From: Micromonospora sp. WMMD1082
GTDB lineage: Bacteria; Actinomycetota; Actinomycetes; Mycobacteriales; Micromonosporaceae
DNA: 64,000 nt
Direction: 5' to 3'
NCBI RefSeq assembly: GCF_029626175.1
Contig: NZ_JARUBM010000002.1
Coordinates: 4,605,001-4,669,000 of the forward strand
Part shown: positions 62,002 through 64,000 of the stretch, in pieces
Position numbering within the stretch: the stretch's first letter is position 1
Layout: each line of letters starts with the position of its first letter
Notes under the pieces: model-generated
The model's input: the letters and a program-made list of their open reading frames with translations, nothing else
What the model was told of the DNA's origin: nothing
The model's database searches: none
Program-made: the position numbers and the translations under genes

Positions 62002-62044
62002 GTTCTATTTGACGAACGGCGGGGCCCTGTTCATCATGATGGAC
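62002..62044 (+). promoter_or_regulatory. azlCD promoter with two GTTC-N8-GRAC operator boxes
   Basis: GTTCTATTTGACGAAC (62002-62017) and GTTCATCATGATGGAC (62029-62044) are 27 bases apart. A -35 TTGACG (62009-62014), 17-base spacer and CATCAT -10 (62032-62037) lie inside the boxes, and ATG 62046 follows after eight bases, so azlC would be leaderless and fully blocked by a bound regulator. Confidence 0.6.
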
Positions 62045-62045
62045 C

Positions 62046-62885
62046 ATGCGTACGCCAGAACGAACACCGGGGGCGTCGATGCTCCGCGACATCGCCGCGA
62101 TCGGCGCGGCGATCGTCGCCGTCGGCGCCTCGTTCGGCGCGATGGCCGTCGCCGCCGGGCTGCCCGGCTGGGCGGCCGTCGCCATGTCGATGCTGGTCTA
62201 CGCCGGTGGCGCGCAGTTCATGGCGGTCGGCCTGGTGGCCGTGGGCAGTCCGGTGGCCGCCGTCCTGGCCGGGCTGCTGCTCAACGCCCGGCACGTGCCG
62301 TTCGGGCTGACCCTCGCCGACACGATCGGCCCCCGGTTGCGGCAGCGGTTGCTCGGCAGCCACCTGATGACCGACGAGACGACCGCCTTCACGCTGGCCC
62401 GGCCCGCCGGTCCGGCCCGACGGCGGGCGTTCTGGCTCGCCGGCGGCCTGCTCTTCGGTGCCTGGAACGCCGGCACCGTGCTCGGCGTGCTGGCCGGCGG
62501 GGTGGCCGGCGATCCGGCCGCGTACGGGTTGGATGCCGCCTTTCCGGCCGGCCTGCTCGCGCTGCTCCTGCCCACGCTGCGGGATCGCGACACCCGGCGG
62601 GTGGCGGTGGCGGGCGCCGCGATCGCGTTGCTGACCACGCCACTGCTGCCGGCCGGCCTGCCGGTGCTGCTCGCGCTGGCCGGCCCGGCGCTGCTGGCAG
62701 TACGCCGGATCCGCCGACCGACGGTGGTGCCCGACGGCGCCGCCGATGCGCCCGGGACCGTCGCGGAGCGGGCCGACGCCGGTGTATCCGGGTCCGTCGC
62801 GGAGCGGGCCGACGCCGATGCGTCCGGGTCCGGGGCAGAGCGGGTCGGCGAGGTGCCGGTCGGTCGGGGGGAGCGGCCGTGTTGA
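62046..62885 (+). CDS. azlC: AzlC family branched-chain amino acid exporter, large subunit
   Basis: 279 aa. Five to six helices with family segments AAIGAAIVAVGASFGAMAVA, MSMLVYAGGAQFMAVGLV, LLNARHVPFGLTLAD and MTDETTAFTLA. Together with AzlD it exports branched-chain or aromatic amino acids or analogues. The last about 50 residues are a hydrophilic extension of VAERADAGVSGS-type repeats that is not part of the family. ATG 62046 is the start fitted to the promoter. It overlaps azlD by seven bases. Confidence 0.88.
   Translation: MRTPERTPGASMLRDIAAIGAAIVAVGASFGAMAVAAGLPGWAAVAMSMLVYAGGAQFMAVGLVAVGSPVAAVLAGLLLNARHVPFGLTLADTIGPRLRQRLLGSHLMTDETTAFTLARPAGPARRRAFWLAGGLLFGAWNAGTVLGVLAGGVAGDPAAYGLDAAFPAGLLALLLPTLRDRDTRRVAVAGAAIALLTTPLLPAGLPVLLALAGPALLAVRRIRRPTVVPDGAADAPGTVAERADAGVSGSVAERADADASGSGAERVGEVPVGRGERPC
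62754..62860 (+). repeat. 36-bp in-frame repeat in the azlC tail
   Basis: Unit 62754-62789 (GGGACCGTCGCGGAGCGGG and on) is repeated with few changes at 62790-62825, and a decayed third copy begins at 62826. It encodes the hydrophilic tail. Confidence 0.75.
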
Positions 62886-63187
62886 TCGCGGTGATCGTGG
62901 CGCTGGCCGTCGGGACGTACGCCTTCCGGGTCGTCGGGGTGCTGCTGCGCGACCGGCTCGACCTGCCGGCGTGGGCGCGTCAGCTGCTGCCGGTGGGCGC
63001 GGCCGCCCTGCTGGCCGCGCTGGCGGCCACCGCGGCGCTGACCGAGGCCGGTCGGTTCGCCGGCGCCGCCCGCCCCGCGGGGGTGCTGGTCGGGGTGCTG
63101 CTGGCCTGGCGGCGGGTGCCGTTCGTGCTCGTCGTCCTCGCCGCCGCCGGCACCACCGCGCTGCTGCGCCTGCTCGGCGTGCCCTGA
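62879..63187 (+). CDS. azlD: AzlD family amino acid exporter, small subunit
   Basis: 102 aa, three to four helices: LIAVIVALAVGTYAFRVVGV, ARQLLPVGAAALLAALAATA and GVLVGVLLAWRRVPFVLVVL, the AzlD pattern. GTG 62879 overlaps the azlC stop (62883-62885), so the two subunits are coupled. It converges on the DUF3043 gene. Confidence 0.85.
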   Translation: MLIAVIVALAVGTYAFRVVGVLLRDRLDLPAWARQLLPVGAAALLAALAATAALTEAGRFAGAARPAGVLVGVLLAWRRVPFVLVVLAAAGTTALLRLLGVP

Positions 63188-63197
63188 GGCGCGGTGG

Positions 63198-63800
63198 TCA
63201 GACCTTGTCGCCGATGGCGACCCGGGGCGCCGGGGTGCGCAGCTTGCGGAAGGTGATCGACCGCATGATCGCGTAGAGGTACAGCGACCCCATCCGCTGG
63301 GTGGAACTCGGGAACCGCTCCCGGACCAGCTTCTTGATCTTGCGAGAGATGAGCACCGAGTCGATCACCACGCCCAGGGCCAGCGCGCCCCAGAGCAGGT
63401 TGGAGGCCAACCGGATCGCTGGCGGCATCGCCTGGTTGGAGCCGATCAGCACCACCAGCGCGCCGCCGAAGAACCAGGTCCCGACGGTACGCCGGGAGTC
63501 GACCACGTTGCGCGCCAGCAGCCGCTCCGGACCCCGGTCGCGAGGGCCGCCCTCCCGCCGGAACTCCGCGGCGGCCTCGGCGCGCCGCTGCCGGCGCAGC
63601 GCCTTCGTCTCCTCCTTGCTGAGCGCCTTCAATGAGCCGGCCGGGCGGCGACCGGTGGCGGGACGCTTCGGCGTCTCCCGCCCCTTCGCGGGCGTGTAGC
63701 CACGGGAAGGGGCGGCCTCGGCCTCCTCCTCCGCCGGCGTCAGCGGCTCGGTGGCGGGGTCGGGGATGTCGGCGGACTTGCGGCGAAACAGCGACGGCAC
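63198..63800 (-). CDS. DUF3043 family membrane protein
   Basis: 200 aa. A charged N-terminus (PSLFRRKSADIPDPATEPLT, then AKGRETPKRPATGRRPAGSL and KEETKALRRQRR) precedes two transmembrane helices (about residues 108-150), with DSRRTVGTWFFGGALVVLIG and LGVVIDSVLISRKIKKLVRE, and a tail SLYLYAIMRSITFRKLRTPA. This is the actinobacterial DUF3043 family of unknown function, located near cobT in mycobacteria as well. GTG 63800 lies six bases after TACCCT. Confidence 0.82.
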   Translation of the reverse strand: MPSLFRRKSADIPDPATEPLTPAEEEAEAAPSRGYTPAKGRETPKRPATGRRPAGSLKALSKEETKALRRQRRAEAAAEFRREGGPRDRGPERLLARNVVDSRRTVGTWFFGGALVVLIGSNQAMPPAIRLASNLLWGALALGVVIDSVLISRKIKKLVRERFPSSTQRMGSLYLYAIMRSITFRKLRTPAPRVAIGDKV

Positions 63801-63806
63801 GCGGCA

Positions 63807-63812
63807 AGGGTA
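63807..63812 (-). promoter_or_regulatory. -10 element (TACCCT) of the DUF3043 gene, leaderless spacing
   Basis: TACCCT, six bases, then GTG 63800 on the minus strand. Confidence 0.45.
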
Positions 63813-63900
63813 GCCAACGCGGCGCGCCCGGTGCACATCGCGGTGCACCGGACGCGAGCGGACCGGCGGTGCCGGGTTGCGGGCGGGCCGAGGAGCGGGC

Positions 63901-64000
63901 TTACGGCCGCTCGACGTGTGCCCCGAGGTCGGCGAGCTTGGCCTCGAAGTCCTCGTAGCCCCGGTTGATCAGGTCGACCCCGTACACCCGGGAGGTGCCC
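63901..64000 (-). CDS. murA: C-terminal end of UDP-N-acetylglucosamine 1-carboxyvinyltransferase (truncated by window edge)
   Basis: The last 32 residues before TAA (63901-63903) read GTSRVYGVDLINRGYEDFEA and KLADLGAHVERP. The pattern GTS-x-hydrophobic, xNRGYEDFEAKLxxLGA is the standard C-terminus of MurA, which adds enolpyruvate to UDP-GlcNAc in the first committed step of peptidoglycan synthesis. The gene runs on the minus strand from beyond the right edge. The call rests on the tail only. Confidence 0.7.
   Translation of the reverse strand, partial: GTSRVYGVDLINRGYEDFEAKLADLGAHVERP

Overview
The window is very GC-rich chromosomal DNA with strong third-position G/C codon bias, GTG starts and F420, MptB, GlnE and DUF222-HNH genes, all pointing to a high-GC actinomycete. 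The repeat families and gene style suggest Micromonosporaceae, probably Micromonospora or a close relative (inference, no database used). No rRNA, tRNA, CRISPR array, transposase or phage gene was found. Most of the window is a core housekeeping region whose gene content (panB, glnA2, glnE, glnA1, RDD and DUF4191 membrane proteins, lipA, lipB, TIGR01777-type epimerase, sucB/dlaT, pepA, gcvT, cobS, cobT, DUF3043 protein) parallels the block I recall as Rv2206-Rv2225 in Mycobacterium tuberculosis, with lineage-specific genes inserted.

Layout. 1-5600: end of an RNB ribonuclease, F420:NADPH oxidoreductase, an ECF sigma factor with a membrane partner, and a DUF222-HNH nuclease with an SOS-like box and repeats on both sides. 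5600-25500: pantothenate and NAD synthesis (panB, nadE) and nitrogen assimilation (glnA2, amidotransferase-glnE pair, glnA1 with a GlnR-type box), interrupted by a GT-C-like membrane protein and two tandem MptB-like mannosyltransferases, then a PadR-controlled membrane protein. 25600-34100: a small ORF and large LuxR regulator, lipA, a compact archaeal-type Asp-tRNA synthetase, a three-gene TetR operon with twin operators, lipB. 34200-41400: a large membrane protein, a secreted PHB-depolymerase-like esterase, an epimerase, an aldo/keto reductase, palindromes and a hexanucleotide repeat, LtrA. 41400-48200: lipoate-dependent metabolism (dlaT, lpdA, gcvT) with pepA. 48200-53950: cobalamin late steps (cobS and a cobU-cobT fusion) and small proteins ending with an M50 protease. 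54000-64000: aldo/keto reductase, TetR/cupin pair, lipoprotein, a giant low-complexity WG-repeat protein, XRE-azlCD, a DUF3043 protein and the end of murA.

Functional links. LipB and LipA make the lipoyl groups carried by DlaT (two lipoyl domains) and recycled by Lpd; GcvT serves another lipoyl system. GlnE modifies GlnA1, which keeps its adenylylation tyrosine, while GlnA2 lacks it. CobU-CobT and CobS catalyse consecutive late steps of B12 assembly.

Regulation visible in sequence: a recurrent TANNNT -10 placed 6-8 bases before the start codon indicates that at least a dozen genes are leaderless; paired operators are visible for the TetR operon and XRE-azlCD; convergent gene pairs are nearly always separated by a perfect or near-perfect palindrome; and several proteins carry in-frame minisatellites.
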